The notes: generated from the letters alone by a model not told the origin. A DNA stretch of 21,646 bases from an uncultured Collinsella sp. (GCA_900544225.1 UQUD01000024.1:1-21646); one strand, 5' to 3'; shown: positions 6,059 to 15,638, counted from the first letter of the stretch. Made by a program: numbers and translations.

Positions 6059-6063
6059 GTGTC

Positions 6064-8286
6064 ATGGAGAAGCATAAAGTGATCTGCCCGTATTGCGGCG
6101 CCGGTTGCCAGTTTAACCTCTTGGTCCAAAACGGCCAGGTCGTTGGTACCGAACCGCTCAACGGCATCACCAACCAGAGCGAGCTGTGCCTTAAGGGCAT
6201 GAGCGGCTACGACTTCATCAACGACACCAAGATCTTGACTCCTCGCGTACTGCACCCGATGATTCGCCGCACTAAGGGCGCGGATCTTGAGCGCGTAAGC
6301 TGGGACGAGGCGCTGGATTTCACCGCATCTAAGATGCAGGCCATAATTGACGAATATGGTCCTAACGCTGTCATGACCACCGGCTCTTCGCGAGGCGGCG
6401 GCAATGAGGCGAACTACGTCATGCAGAAGTTTACGCGTGCGTGCATCGGCACCCACAGCGTAGACAACTGCGCCCGTACTTGACACGGCCCTACTGTCCT
6501 CGGTCTGATGGACACGGTTGGTTCAGGTTGCATGTCATGCTCCATCCCCGGTATGGAGGATGCGGGCTGCATTTTCCTCTTCGGCTATAACCCTGCCGAT
6601 TCGCACCCCATCGTCGCAAGGCGTATCGTGCGAGCCAAAGAAAAGGGTTGCAAGATCATCGTCGCCGACCCGCGCCATATCGAAACCGCGCGTATCGCCG
6701 ATCTCTACCTTCCGATCAAGAACGGTTGCAACGTTGCGTTCCTCAACGCCTTTGCCAACTGCTTGGTCAACGATGGCCTCTACGACAAGGAATTCGTCGC
6801 CGAGCACACGAACGGCTTTGACGAGTGGTGGGAGACCATCAAGAACTACACTCCCGAATCCGTACAGGACATCACGGGTGTCGAGCCCGCGTTGATCCAC
6901 CAAGCTGCCGAGATGTACGCCACGGCGAAGCCCTCTGCCATCATTGGCTGGGGCATGGGCGTATGCCAGCAGAAGCAGAACCTGAAGACGGTGCACACCA
7001 TCGCCTCCATCGCCTGCGTTGCCGGCCAGATCGGCAAACCCAATTCCGGCCTCGCGCCCGTGCGTGGCCAGAATAACGTCCAGGGCTCCTGCGATATGGG
7101 TATGCTGCCCAACCTGTACCCTGGCTACCAGAAGGTCACCGACCCGGCAGTGCGTGCCAAGTTTGCCAAGGCTTGGGGCGTGCCCGAGGAAAAGCTCCCA
7201 CTCGAGGAGGGCTACAAGCTCACCGACCTGGGCCACCTGGTCGACGAGGGCAAGGTGCACTGCTTCTACAACTACGGCGAGGACCCGGTGCAGACCGAGC
7301 CCGATTCGGCCGGTATGCGCAAGACGCTCTCCGAGCTGGACCTGTTCATTTGCCAGGACATCTTTATGACGCAGACGACCATGCTCGCCGACGTCATCCT
7401 GCCCGCTACCTCCTGGGGCGAGCACGAGGGTGTCTTTACTGCATCCGACCGTAGCTTCCAGCACTTTGACGCGGCCGTTCCGCCCAAGGGCGAGTGCCGC
7501 CACGACTGGGAGATCTTCGCGGACCTGTCTACGCGCATGGGCTATCCCATGCACTACGACAACACCGAGCAGATCTGGAACGAGTGCATTAGCCTGTGCC
7601 CCAACTTTGTGGGCGCGACCTACGAGAAGATGGCTCCCGAGGGCGGCTACGCCCAGTGGCCCGTCAAGAGCACCGATGTGAACGACCACGGTACGCCCGA
7701 CATGTTCGCTGGTGGCAAGTTCACCACCAAGGACGGCCGCGCCAACCTGATGGCGCACGACTGGGAGGCGCCCTCCGAGCTTCCCGACGATGAGTACCCG
7801 CTCATCCTGTGCACCGTCCGCGAGGTCGGCCACTACAGCTGCCGCTCGATGACCGGCAACTGCAAGACGCTGGCGCTGCTTGCCGACGAGCCCGGCTTTG
7901 TCCGCATGAATCCCGCGGACGCCCAGGCGCGCGGCATCAAGAATGGCGACATCGTCTCGATTCACAGCCGCCGCGGCCAGGTATACAGCCGTGCCGACGT
8001 GAGCGATCGCATCAACAAGGGCACGGTCTACATGACCTACCAGTGGTGGATCGGCAAGTGCAACGAGCTGACCATTCACAAGGTCGACCCGGTCTCGCAT
8101 ACGCCCGAGGACAAGTTCTCCGCCTGCCAGGTCGACGCCATTGCCGACCAGGTTTGGGCAGAGGGCGAAGTCGAGCGTCAGTACACCGAGCTCAAGCAGG
8201 CTCTGGTGGACGCCGCCGCTCCCCAAGACGTTGAGCCCGGCGCCGCCAAGTTCGACGACGAGACGCACGTGAACCAAATCGTGTAG
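6064..8286 (+). CDS. fdhF: Selenocysteine-containing formate dehydrogenase H (single gene read through TGA 6481)
   Basis: Oxidises formate to CO2 and passes two electrons to the ferredoxin-like subunit of formate hydrogenlyase. The N-terminal [4Fe-4S] site is C8-x2-C11-x3-C15 and C42, followed by the molybdopterin oxidoreductase domains and a C-terminal molydopterin dinucleotide-binding domain (around NPADAQARGIKNGDIVSIHSR). An in-frame TGA at 6481-6483 is codon 140 in NCART-U-HGPTVLG, exactly where E. coli FdhF has Sec140-His141, and the frame continues to TAG at 8284. The full product is 740 residues, against 715 in E. coli. A SECIS hairpin follows the TGA. Treating TGA as stop would give two false genes (6064-6483 and 6508-8286). 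No signal peptide, so cytoplasmic. Likely cotranscribed with hydN; a hairpin separates it from hyfA. Confidence 0.96.
6481..6514 (+). promoter_or_regulatory. Selenocysteine codon with bacterial SECIS element
   Basis: TGA at 6481-6483 is followed after 11 nt by a hairpin. The 5' arm TGTCCTC (6495-6501) pairs fully with 6507-6514, with one bulged T at 6509, around a GGTCT loop (6502-6506). A G-G-U-C loop and a bulged U are the features SelB recognises in the E. coli fdhF SECIS, at the same distance from the UGA. The pairing was worked out by eye. Confidence 0.92.
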
Positions 8287-8307
8287 TCCCGTTCTCGTTG
8301 GCTATTT

Positions 8308-8350
8308 GGGCCGGGCGTCCCGTACGTTCGGGAGCCCGGCCCGTTATTTT
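8308..8350 (+). terminator. Strong hairpin with T-rich tail between fdhF and hyfA (terminator or attenuator)
   Basis: GGGCCGGGC (8308-8316) pairs with GCCCGGCCC (8334-8342). After a bulged G, TCCCG (8318-8322) pairs with CGGGA (8329-8333) around TACGTT. The tail is GTTATTTT. This gives a 14-bp stem, 21 nt after the fdhF stop and just before the hyfA ribosome binding site. It would end or reduce transcription from hydN-fdhF into hyf. Confidence 0.8.
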
Positions 8351-8364
8351 GAAAGGAAGTGGGG

Positions 8365-8982
8365 ATGAACCGCTTCATCGACATCAACCCGGAGAGGTGC
8401 ATCGGCTGCGGAACATGCCAGTCCGCCTGTGCCGACGCCCACCGGATGCAGGGTCTTCAGGATACGCCGCGCCTGGCGCTCGTGAAGACCGGCGGTATTT
8501 CGGCCGCCCTTGCCTGCCACCATTGCGAGGGTGCCCCCTGCGCCGAGGTTTGCCCGGTGAATGCCATCGAGCACGATGGCGATCGCATCCACGTCAAGGA
8601 GCAGGAGTGCATCGGGTGCAGGCTGTGCGCCATCGCGTGCCCCTTCGGAGCCATCCATCCCGATGGCACGTCTATCGCCGGTGTCGCAGGCATGTGCGAT
8701 CCGACGCCTTCGTATCCTAAGTCCCTGAGCAGCCTTCTTACGTGGGCTCCCGGCCAGTACACCTGCGCTGTCAAGTGCGATCTGTGCGCCTTCGATCCGG
8801 ACGGCCCGCATTGTGTGGCGGCGTGCCCCACCAAGGCGCTGACCGTCATGGGCGGTGCGGCCGATCGCGAGCTCGACGAGGCCAAGCGCCTGCGCTCGAT
8901 CGAAAACGGTCCGGTCGTCGACGTTACCGCTGTGGCCCAGGGCTTGTCCGAGAAAGCAGAAGGGAGCGTAAAGAATGGATAG
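8365..8982 (+). CDS. hyfA: HyfA: four-cluster ferredoxin-like subunit of formate hydrogenlyase
   Basis: Electron-transfer subunit that takes electrons from FdhF and hands them to HyfH. Cysteine clusters: C12, C15, C18, C22; C51, C54, C59, C63; C82, C85, C88, C92; C138, C141, C150, C154. The opening MNRFIDINPERCIGCGTC and the long insert between the third and fourth clusters match E. coli HyfA, also 205 residues, better than HydN. Start at ATG 8365 follows AAGGAAG (8353-8359); the in-frame GTG at 8359 overlaps that site. Its stop overlaps the hyfB start by 8 nt, so translation is coupled. First gene of the hydrogenase operon. Confidence 0.93.
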   Translation: MNRFIDINPERCIGCGTCQSACADAHRMQGLQDTPRLALVKTGGISAALACHHCEGAPCAEVCPVNAIEHDGDRIHVKEQECIGCRLCAIACPFGAIHPDGTSIAGVAGMCDPTPSYPKSLSSLLTWAPGQYTCAVKCDLCAFDPDGPHCVAACPTKALTVMGGAADRELDEAKRLRSIENGPVVDVTAVAQGLSEKAEGSVKNG

Positions 8983-10993
8983 CATGACGCTGTTTATCGC
9001 ATCGCTTGCCGTCTCGTGCATCGGTGCGCTCGCCTCGGTTCTGCTGATCAAGGCCGATAACGCCGCCAAGACCGCCGGCTGCCTTATCGGCGCCGTCGCC
9101 GCGGTGCTTTCGTTTGTGGCCGGTATCCAGGCCGTGCTGGGCGATGTCACGTCGGTCGACACCATCGTGTTCTTCCCGTTTGCCCATTTCCAGCTGCTGC
9201 TCAATCAGCTGTCCGGCCTGTTCGTGGCGCTCATCTCGGTGCTCGCGTTTGCCGGTTCGATCTACGGTCTCAACTACTTTGATGAGTACCCGGGCAAAAA
9301 GGGCCGCGCCGGCTTCTTCTTTAACACCTTCGTGGCGTCCATGATGCTCGTCATCACCGCCGACAACGTGTTTTGGTTCCTGGTCGCCTTTGAGCTCATG
9401 TCGCTGACCTCGTACTTCCTGGTCGTGATCGAGGAGAACGAGAACTCCATCCATGGCGGTTGGCTCTACTTTGTGATCGCGCACGTGGGCTTTGTGCTCA
9501 TCATGGCGAGCTTCCTCACCATGACCAACTTCGCCGGTGGCTCGTTTGCCTTTGCGGATTTCCGCGCCACGCAGTTTAGTCCTGCGGTCGCATCCGTGTG
9601 CTTCGTGCTCGCCTTCTTTGGCTTTGGCGCCAAGGCCGGTATCATCCCGCTGCACGGCTGGCTGCCCAAGGCACATCCCGAGGCGCCGTCCAACGTGTCG
9701 GCCCTCATGTCCGGCGGCATGATCAAGATCGGTATCTTCGGTATCCTCAAGGTTGGTCTCGACCTGCTCTCCGCCTCGGGCGTTCAGGTCTGGTGGGGCC
9801 TTATGGTCATGGTCTTCGGTGCGATCTCGTCGGTCCTCGGCGTGGCCTTCGCCCTGCAGGAGCATGACATCAAGCGCCTGCTGGCCTATCACTCCGTCGA
9901 GAACATCGGCATCATTCTGCTCGGCGTCGGTGCCTCCATGGCCGCCATGGCGCTCAACTCGGTCGGAATCGCCGTCCTGGCTCTGATGGCCGCCCTCTAC
10001 CACACGTTTAACCACGCGATGTTTAAGGGCGAGCTGTTCTTGGGCGCCGGTGCGCTGCTGTACTCCACGGGTACGCGCAATATGGAGAAGATGGGCGGCC
10101 TGTTCCGTCGTATGCCGGCAACGGCCATCTGCTTCCTCGTTGGCGCGCTTGCCATCTCGGCCATCCCGCCCTTCAACGGCTTTGTGTCCGAGTGGTTTAC
10201 CTATCAGTCTCTGTTTAATGCCGCCATGCAGGGTGACAAGGCCGTCATGATCGTGGCCGTGTTCGCTGCCGTCGCGCTTGCCATTACCGGCGCGCTGGCT
10301 GTCACGTGCTTCGTCAAGGCCTATGGCGTCTCCTTTGCCTCCGCGCCCCGCTCCGAGGCCGCGGCCAATGCCAAGGAGGTTCCCGCCCCCATGGTGTTTG
10401 CGCAGGGCCTGCTCGCTGCCATCTGCGTCGTGTTGGGCATTGGCGCTCCCGTGATCGCTCCCGTGCTGGTCGATGTCGCCGCGTCCGTGCTGCATCCGTA
10501 CGGTGGCGTGTTTGCCGCCGAGGGTATGGAGCTCATGAACCAGTACTCCGGTGCTGCCACCTCCACGCCCGCGATCGCCATTGCGCTCGTGGTGCTCGTC
10601 GGCCTTGCCTGCGGTTATCGCAAGCTCAAGACCGTCGGCAAGGTGCAGAAGTCCCAGCCGTGGGCATGCGGCTATGCTCCCAACGAGCATATGCCCGTCG
10701 TGGCCACGACCTTTGCCTCCGAGGTGTCCTGGTTTATGCAGCCGCTCTACACGCTGCGTGACCGCTGCACGGCCGTCTGCTGGTCCATCGCGCACTTCTT
10801 CCAGAAGCTCACCGGTGTGGCCGAGGCTGTGGAGCCCGTACCCGACAAGGTTCTCGTCGATGCCCCGCATAAGGGTGTCGAGAAGCTCGCCGACCTCGCG
10901 ACTAAGCTCGAGGGCGGCAACTACAGCATCTATATCTGCTACATCGTCGCGGCACTCGTGGTGTTCCTCGTGCTCGCCGTGCAAATGGGTTAA
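8975..10993 (+). CDS. hyfB: HyfB: large NuoL/M-like antiporter-type membrane subunit
   Basis: Membrane subunit of the hydrogenase-4 type complex, related to Mrp antiporter and complex I ion-channel subunits. The 672-residue length equals E. coli HyfB/HycC-class proteins with a long C-terminal extension. The channel-type residues are present: a helix Glu in FWFLVAFELMSLTSYF and Lys in FGAKAGIIPLHGWLP, with APSNVSALMSGGMIKIG next. The extension after about residue 560 carries KSQPWACGYAPNEHMPV, also typical of HyfB/HycC, and ends with a last hydrophobic helix. ATG 8975 is preceded by AGAAGGGAG. Together with HyfD and HyfF it gives three antiporter-like subunits. Confidence 0.94.
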   Translation: MDSMTLFIASLAVSCIGALASVLLIKADNAAKTAGCLIGAVAAVLSFVAGIQAVLGDVTSVDTIVFFPFAHFQLLLNQLSGLFVALISVLAFAGSIYGLNYFDEYPGKKGRAGFFFNTFVASMMLVITADNVFWFLVAFELMSLTSYFLVVIEENENSIHGGWLYFVIAHVGFVLIMASFLTMTNFAGGSFAFADFRATQFSPAVASVCFVLAFFGFGAKAGIIPLHGWLPKAHPEAPSNVSALMSGGMIKIGIFGILKVGLDLLSASGVQVWWGLMVMVFGAISSVLGVAFALQEHDIKRLLAYHSVENIGIILLGVGASMAAMALNSVGIAVLALMAALYHTFNHAMFKGELFLGAGALLYSTGTRNMEKMGGLFRRMPATAICFLVGALAISAIPPFNGFVSEWFTYQSLFNAAMQGDKAVMIVAVFAAVALAITGALAVTCFVKAYGVSFASAPRSEAAANAKEVPAPMVFAQGLLAAICVVLGIGAPVIAPVLVDVAASVLHPYGGVFAAEGMELMNQYSGAATSTPAIAIALVVLVGLACGYRKLKTVGKVQKSQPWACGYAPNEHMPVVATTFASEVSWFMQPLYTLRDRCTAVCWSIAHFFQKLTGVAEAVEPVPDKVLVDAPHKGVEKLADLATKLEGGNYSIYICYIVAALVVFLVLAVQMG

Positions 10994-11005
10994 GGAGGGG
11001 AGAGC

Positions 11006-11932
11006 ATGAACAACATCGTACTTGCCGTTCTGCAGGGCGTGGTCGTTATGGCCGTCGCGCCGTTCTTCTCCGGTCTCGGTCGCGTTATCCGCGCCAAGAT
11101 GCACAACCGTCGCGGTCCCAGCATCATGCAGGACTACCGCGACCTGGCCAAGCTCTTTGCGCGCCCCGAGTCCCAGAGCGAGGACGCGAGCTTTGCGCTG
11201 CGCATTATGCCGCCGCTGTTCTTCGCTGTCGCCTTTATGCTCGCGATGGGTCTGCCGCTCTTTACGGCACAAAGCCCCATCCCGGTCTTTGGTGACGCCA
11301 TCACCATCATGTACAGCCTGGCGCTCGCCCGCTTCTTCTTCGCCCTCTGCGGTGTGGATTCGTCCAACGCCTACGCCGGTATCGGCGGCGTTCGCGAGCT
11401 GCTCATGAGCGTGCTCATCGAGCCGTCCATGCTGCTGGCGCTGTTTGCCGCCGCTCTGGTGTGCGGCTCCACCGACATCGCCACCATGGGTCAGCACATC
11501 ATGACGGGCGCCATCGACGCGCCGGTCGCCGTGATCCTCGCCGGCATCGCCTTTGCGATTGCCTGCTACATGGAACTCGGTAAGCTGCCGTTTGACCAGG
11601 CTGAGGCCGAGCAAGAGCTTCAGGAAGGTCCGCTCGCCGAGCTTTCCGGCCCGTCGCTTGCGATGGCCAAGCTTGCCATGTCCATGAAGCAGGTCCTGGT
11701 CCTCGCCTGGTTCTGCGCGATCTTCGTCCCCTGGGGCGAGCCCGCGACCGTGGGCGCCGCCGCCGTTCTGGGCGCAGTCATCTTCCTGGTGAAGTGCCTG
11801 ATCGACTTTGTCGTATGTGGCGTGATCGAGAACTCCTGCTCGCGCTCGCGTTTTAAGGTGCTCGGCAATCAGACCTGGGCCGTCGTGGGCATCGCCGTGC
11901 TGGCGTTTGTCTTCGTGGTCGTCGGCGTGTAG
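11006..11932 (+). CDS. hyfC: HyfC: NuoH-like membrane anchor subunit
   Basis: NuoH/HycD-family integral membrane protein that joins the hydrogenase arm to the ion-translocating arm. The 308-residue product (E. coli HyfC is about 315) has the loop GLGRVIRAKMHNRRGPSIMQDYRDLAKLF near residues 22-50, a hallmark of this family, and the acidic loop LGKLPFDQAEAEQELQEGP near residues 191-210. AAGGAGGGG directly overlaps the end of hyfB and sets ATG 11006. It lies 12 nt behind hyfB and 15 nt before hyfD. Confidence 0.94.
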   Translation: MNNIVLAVLQGVVVMAVAPFFSGLGRVIRAKMHNRRGPSIMQDYRDLAKLFARPESQSEDASFALRIMPPLFFAVAFMLAMGLPLFTAQSPIPVFGDAITIMYSLALARFFFALCGVDSSNAYAGIGGVRELLMSVLIEPSMLLALFAAALVCGSTDIATMGQHIMTGAIDAPVAVILAGIAFAIACYMELGKLPFDQAEAEQELQEGPLAELSGPSLAMAKLAMSMKQVLVLAWFCAIFVPWGEPATVGAAAVLGAVIFLVKCLIDFVVCGVIENSCSRSRFKVLGNQTWAVVGIAVLAFVFVVVGV

Positions 11933-11947
11933 GAGAAGGGAGAAACA

Positions 11948-13405
11948 ATGTCATTTGCAGTCAGTCTGTCCCTTCTCGGCTTGGTCGCTATCGCGGCCCC
12001 GATGGTGGCCTCGGTGCTCGTCGCCCTGTTCCCCCGTCCGTACGCCAAGTGGTTCAGCGTTTTGGGTGCCGCCGTCTCGACGATCTGCACCATCGCCCTC
12101 GCCGCGAATTTCGCCGGCGCCGGCATGCCCGACACGCAGGTCCCCCTGATCTCGTTTGGGCAGACCCTCGTTATGGGATTCACCTTCGATCGCATGAGCA
12201 CGCTGCTCGCGCCCGCCTTTGTGGGTATCGGCCTGCTTGTCGTGATCTATTCGATTCCCTATATGAGCGAGAATAACCGTGAGCATCCCGACGCGCCGCG
12301 TCGTCGCTTCTACGCGTACCTCGCGACCTTCATCGGCGCCATGGCCGGCCTCGTGTACAGCTCGACCCTTTTGGGCCAGCTCGTGTTCTTTGAGATCACG
12401 GGTGCGTGCTCTTGGGGCCTCATTAGCTACTACATGTCGCCTACGGCCAAGAAGGCCGGCATGAAGGCCCTGATCATCACGCATATCGGTGCGCTCGGCC
12501 TGTATCTGGGCGCCGCCATTGTGTTTGCCCACACCGGCACCTTCGCCATTACCGCGATTGCCAGCCTCGACGCCAAGCTCAAGGCCATCGTCCTTTTGCT
12601 CGTGCTGTTTGCGGCCTGGGCCAAGTCCGCACAGGTCCCCATGTACATGTGGCTGCCTTCGGCCATGGAGGCGCCGACGCCTGTTTCGGCCTACCTGCAT
12701 GGTGCCTCGATGGTCAAGGTCGGCGTGTGCGTGTTCGCGCGCGCGCTCGTCTCTGCCGGCGAGATTCCCGAGATCGTGGGCTGGGTCGCCATTATCGACG
12801 CCATGGTCACCATGCTCTTTGGTTTCCTTATGTACCTGCCGCAAAAGGACATGAAGCGTCTGCTGGCCTTCTCCACGATCGCCCAGCTCTCCTATGTGTT
12901 CTTCGGTCTGGGCCTTTCGGTCTTTGGCAGCCAGCTGGCCTTTGATGGCGCCGTGTGCCACATCTTTAACCACGCTTTCGCCAAGACGCTGTTCTTCCTG
13001 ATCGCCGGTTCGTTCTCCTTTACGCTCGGCACGCGTATGCTGCCCAAGCTTCGCGGCATCGTAAAGAAGTACCCGATCTCGGGCGTGGGCTTTGGTGTCG
13101 CGGCGCTCGCCATTGCCGGCGTGCCGCCCATGAACACGTTCTTCTCGAAGTTCCAGATCATCGCCGGCGGCTTTTCTGTGGGTGCCGGCAACGTCGCGAT
13201 CCTGGTGCTCGTGTGCATCATGGTCGCCGAGACCGTCGCCACCTTTGCCTGGTTCCTCAAGTGGATGGGCTATTGCCTGCCCGGCGAGCCGAGCGAAGAG
13301 GTCGCTGCGGGAGCCCCGCTTCCCCGCGCGATGGCGTTTGTGTTCATCGTGCTCATCATCATGGTCATCGTCAGCGGCCCGCTTTCGGCCAGCTGGATCG
13401 GTTAG
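11948..13405 (+). CDS. hyfD: HyfD: second NuoL/M/N-like antiporter-type subunit
   Basis: A 485-residue membrane protein (E. coli HyfD is about 479) of the Mrp/NuoM/NuoN family. The conserved channel residues are visible: Glu in LVFFEITGACSWG, Lys in AAWAKSAQVPMYMWLPSAME, and the following APTPVSAYLHGASMVKVG. This gene exists in Hyf-type but not Hyc-type loci, so its presence assigns the locus to the hydrogenase-4 class. An AGGAGAAGGGAG stretch upstream serves as the ribosome binding site and overlaps the hyfC stop. Confidence 0.94.
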   Translation: MSFAVSLSLLGLVAIAAPMVASVLVALFPRPYAKWFSVLGAAVSTICTIALAANFAGAGMPDTQVPLISFGQTLVMGFTFDRMSTLLAPAFVGIGLLVVIYSIPYMSENNREHPDAPRRRFYAYLATFIGAMAGLVYSSTLLGQLVFFEITGACSWGLISYYMSPTAKKAGMKALIITHIGALGLYLGAAIVFAHTGTFAITAIASLDAKLKAIVLLLVLFAAWAKSAQVPMYMWLPSAMEAPTPVSAYLHGASMVKVGVCVFARALVSAGEIPEIVGWVAIIDAMVTMLFGFLMYLPQKDMKRLLAFSTIAQLSYVFFGLGLSVFGSQLAFDGAVCHIFNHAFAKTLFFLIAGSFSFTLGTRMLPKLRGIVKKYPISGVGFGVAALAIAGVPPMNTFFSKFQIIAGGFSVGAGNVAILVLVCIMVAETVATFAWFLKWMGYCLPGEPSEEVAAGAPLPRAMAFVFIVLIIMVIVSGPLSASWIG

Positions 13406-13418
13406 GAGGTAGAACGAC

Positions 13419-14072
13419 ATGGGTTATTCGATCGTCAACATCCTTGGCGGCCTTCTGATCGTCACGTCCACCATGGTGGTCGTCTCCAAGAACATCAAGC
13501 ACGCCATCCGCTGGTATGCGGTGCAGTCGCTGGTGCTCGTGGGACTGCTCGCCACGCTCGGTGCCACTACCGGTGCGCAGGAGCTGCTTATGTGGGCCGG
13601 ATCTGCCTTTATCACTAAGGTCGTCCTGGTCCCTTATATCCTCAACCGCGCATACAAGAAGATGGGTGAGCCGAGCGACGCATCGCTCAAGGCCGGCCTT
13701 AAGCCCGCGTGGGCCATTTGCATCATCGCCGTCGAGGTCGCGATTTGCTTTGCAGTCGTGACGCAGATCAGCCTGCCCACGGCCGAGGTCGCAACGCCTG
13801 CGCTCGCTATTAGCTTCGCTCACTTCTTTGTGGGCCTCACCTGCATCATTTCGCAGCGCAACATCATGAAGCAGATCTTTGGATACTGCCTTATGGAAAA
13901 CGGCAGCCATGTGACGCTCGCGCTTTTGGCCCCCACCGCTCCCGAGATCATCGAGATCGGTATCGCCACCGACGCCATCTTTGCCGTCATCATCATGTCC
14001 ATCGTCGTGCGTCGCATTTGGGACGACTCCCACTCGCTCGATGCGCGCGACCTGTCCGAGCTGAGGGGGTAG
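13419..14072 (+). CDS. hyfE: HyfE: NuoK-like small membrane subunit
   Basis: A 217-residue hydrophobic protein (E. coli HyfE is 216), related at its core to NuoK/MrpC. It is specific to Hyf-type complexes and probably completes the ion path between HyfC and the antiporter subunits. Helical blocks alternate with short polar links such as NRAYKKMGEPSDASLKAG. The ending contains SLDARDLSELRG. GGAGG (13406-13410) lies 9 nt before ATG 13419 and 3 nt separate it from hyfF. Confidence 0.92.
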   Translation: MGYSIVNILGGLLIVTSTMVVVSKNIKHAIRWYAVQSLVLVGLLATLGATTGAQELLMWAGSAFITKVVLVPYILNRAYKKMGEPSDASLKAGLKPAWAICIIAVEVAICFAVVTQISLPTAEVATPALAISFAHFFVGLTCIISQRNIMKQIFGYCLMENGSHVTLALLAPTAPEIIEIGIATDAIFAVIIMSIVVRRIWDDSHSLDARDLSELRG

Positions 14073-14075
14073 TCC

Positions 14076-15635
14076 ATGGAAACGTTGATTCTCGCCCTGC
14101 TCGCGACTCCTTTGGTGTTCTCGCTGGTCATGGCGTTTTTGCCCAAGAACACGTCCTATAACGTGTTTGCCGGTCTCAACCTGGTCTCCGTCGCAGCCGT
14201 CCTGGTGCTGTCGATTGTGACGGCCGGCGACGTCCTTATGAGCGGCGACACCGCGAGCGCTCTTGGCCTGTGGTTCCACCTCGATTCGCTGGGCGCCATC
14301 TTTGTGCTGCTCATCGGCTTTATCGGTTTTCTTACCGGGCTGTTCTCGCTGCCCTATGTAAAGGCCGATATCGAGGAGGGCTCCATGCCCGCCGAGCGCG
14401 CCAAGCAGTATTTTGCGCTGTTTAGCCTGTTTGTGTTCACCATGCTGCTCGCGTGCCTGTCCAACAACATGATCCTCACGTGGGCCGCCGTGGAGGCAAC
14501 CACGCTTTCCACCGTGTTCCTCGTGGGTATCTACAAGAACAAGACGGCCCTCGAGGCTTCTTGGAAGTATGCGATGGTCTGCACCGCCGGCGTGGCCTTT
14601 GGCCTATTCGGTACGCTGCTCATCTACGCCAACGCCGCCGACGTGATTCCCAACGCCCACGAGGCTGCATTCCTGTCGTGCGTGCTGCCGTATGCCGACC
14701 AGTTCGATCCGACGCTCATGCGCCTCGCCTTTGCGTTTATCGTGATCGGCTTTGGCACCAAGGCCGGCCTGTTCCCCATGCACACTTGGCTGCCCGATGC
14801 CCACTCCCAGGCCCCGAGCCCTGTCTCGGCCCTGCTCTCTGGCGTGCTGCTTAAGTGCGCCATGCTTGTGATCATGCGCTTCTACGGCTTTACCATCCAG
14901 GCCGTGGGCGCCGAGTATCCGCAACTTCTGCTGTTGATCGTCGGCACGCTGTCCATTTTGGTGGCGGCACTTTCGATGTTTCGCCAGGACGACCTCAAGC
15001 GCCGCTTTGCGTACTCGTCTGTGGAGAACGTGGGCGTTATCGCCCTGTGCCTGGGTATCGGTGGCCCACTGGGTATCGCCGCAGCCCTGCTGCACTGCGT
15101 GTTCCACGGTTTTACCAAGACGCTTGCCTTCTGCGTGTCCGGCAACATCCAGCACGCCTTTGGTACGCGTAGCCTGGCTAAGATTCAGGGCGTCGTCGAG
15201 GTTGCTCCCGCAACCGCCGCGCTCGCCGTCCTGGCGCTGCTCGGTCTTGGTGCCTTCCCGCCCTTTGGCATGTTTATCTCCGAGTTCCTGACTTTTGTCG
15301 CCGGTGTTACCGCCGGTCCTATGTGGCTGGTCGTCGTGGTCGCCCTCGGTCTTACCGTGGCCATCTCCGCGCTCACCCGCATCGCACTCAAGTCGGTATT
15401 CGGCCATGCGCCCCAGGGCATGGGCAAGCATGAGGCCCCGGCGCTCATGCTTGCCCCCGAAATCATCCTGGCTGTCATGATCTTGTGGTTTGGCATCGCC
15501 ACCCCGCTGCCCCTCGTGCACGGTGTGGAGACCGCGACCGGCATCGTGCTCGAGCAGAGCACCGAGGAGCTTCACGCGACGCCGATGTACCGCGCTGTGT
15601 TCGGTACCGAGACCGCTCAGAGCGAGGTGGAGTAA
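14076..15635 (+). CDS. hyfF: HyfF: third NuoL/M-like antiporter-type subunit
   Basis: A 519-residue membrane protein (E. coli HyfF is about 526) of the NuoN/MrpD family. Channel-type Glu and Lys are kept in LTWAAVEATTLSTVF and FGTKAGLFPMHTWLPDAH, followed by QAPSPVSALLSGVLLKCAM. A cytoplasmic stretch reads FRQDDLKRRFAYSSVENVG. TGAGGGGG in the end of hyfE is the ribosome binding site. Its TAA stop lies 3 nt before the hyfG start, so the two are coupled. Confidence 0.94.
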   Translation: METLILALLATPLVFSLVMAFLPKNTSYNVFAGLNLVSVAAVLVLSIVTAGDVLMSGDTASALGLWFHLDSLGAIFVLLIGFIGFLTGLFSLPYVKADIEEGSMPAERAKQYFALFSLFVFTMLLACLSNNMILTWAAVEATTLSTVFLVGIYKNKTALEASWKYAMVCTAGVAFGLFGTLLIYANAADVIPNAHEAAFLSCVLPYADQFDPTLMRLAFAFIVIGFGTKAGLFPMHTWLPDAHSQAPSPVSALLSGVLLKCAMLVIMRFYGFTIQAVGAEYPQLLLLIVGTLSILVAALSMFRQDDLKRRFAYSSVENVGVIALCLGIGGPLGIAAALLHCVFHGFTKTLAFCVSGNIQHAFGTRSLAKIQGVVEVAPATAALAVLALLGLGAFPPFGMFISEFLTFVAGVTAGPMWLVVVVALGLTVAISALTRIALKSVFGHAPQGMGKHEAPALMLAPEIILAVMILWFGIATPLPLVHGVETATGIVLEQSTEELHATPMYRAVFGTETAQSEVE

Positions 15636-15638
15636 CGA

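Noticed and set aside
6013..6483. A 156-residue short protein starting at TTG 6013
   Set aside because: The true start is ATG 6064 behind AGGAGG, and the TGA at 6481 is selenocysteine, not stop.
6508..8286. A separate oxidoreductase gene starting at ATG 6508
   Set aside because: It is the C-terminal part of fdhF after the selenocysteine codon. The ATG has no ribosome binding site and lies inside the SECIS hairpin.
8924..11614. An 896-codon open frame on the minus strand opposite hyfB and hyfC
   Set aside because: It is a by-product of GC-rich codon bias in the real genes. The product is a low-complexity His/Asp/Glu/Arg/Gly-rich string with no domain. The same applies to the long minus-strand frames at 6535-8277, 11951-13420, 14604-16706 and 17805-19403.
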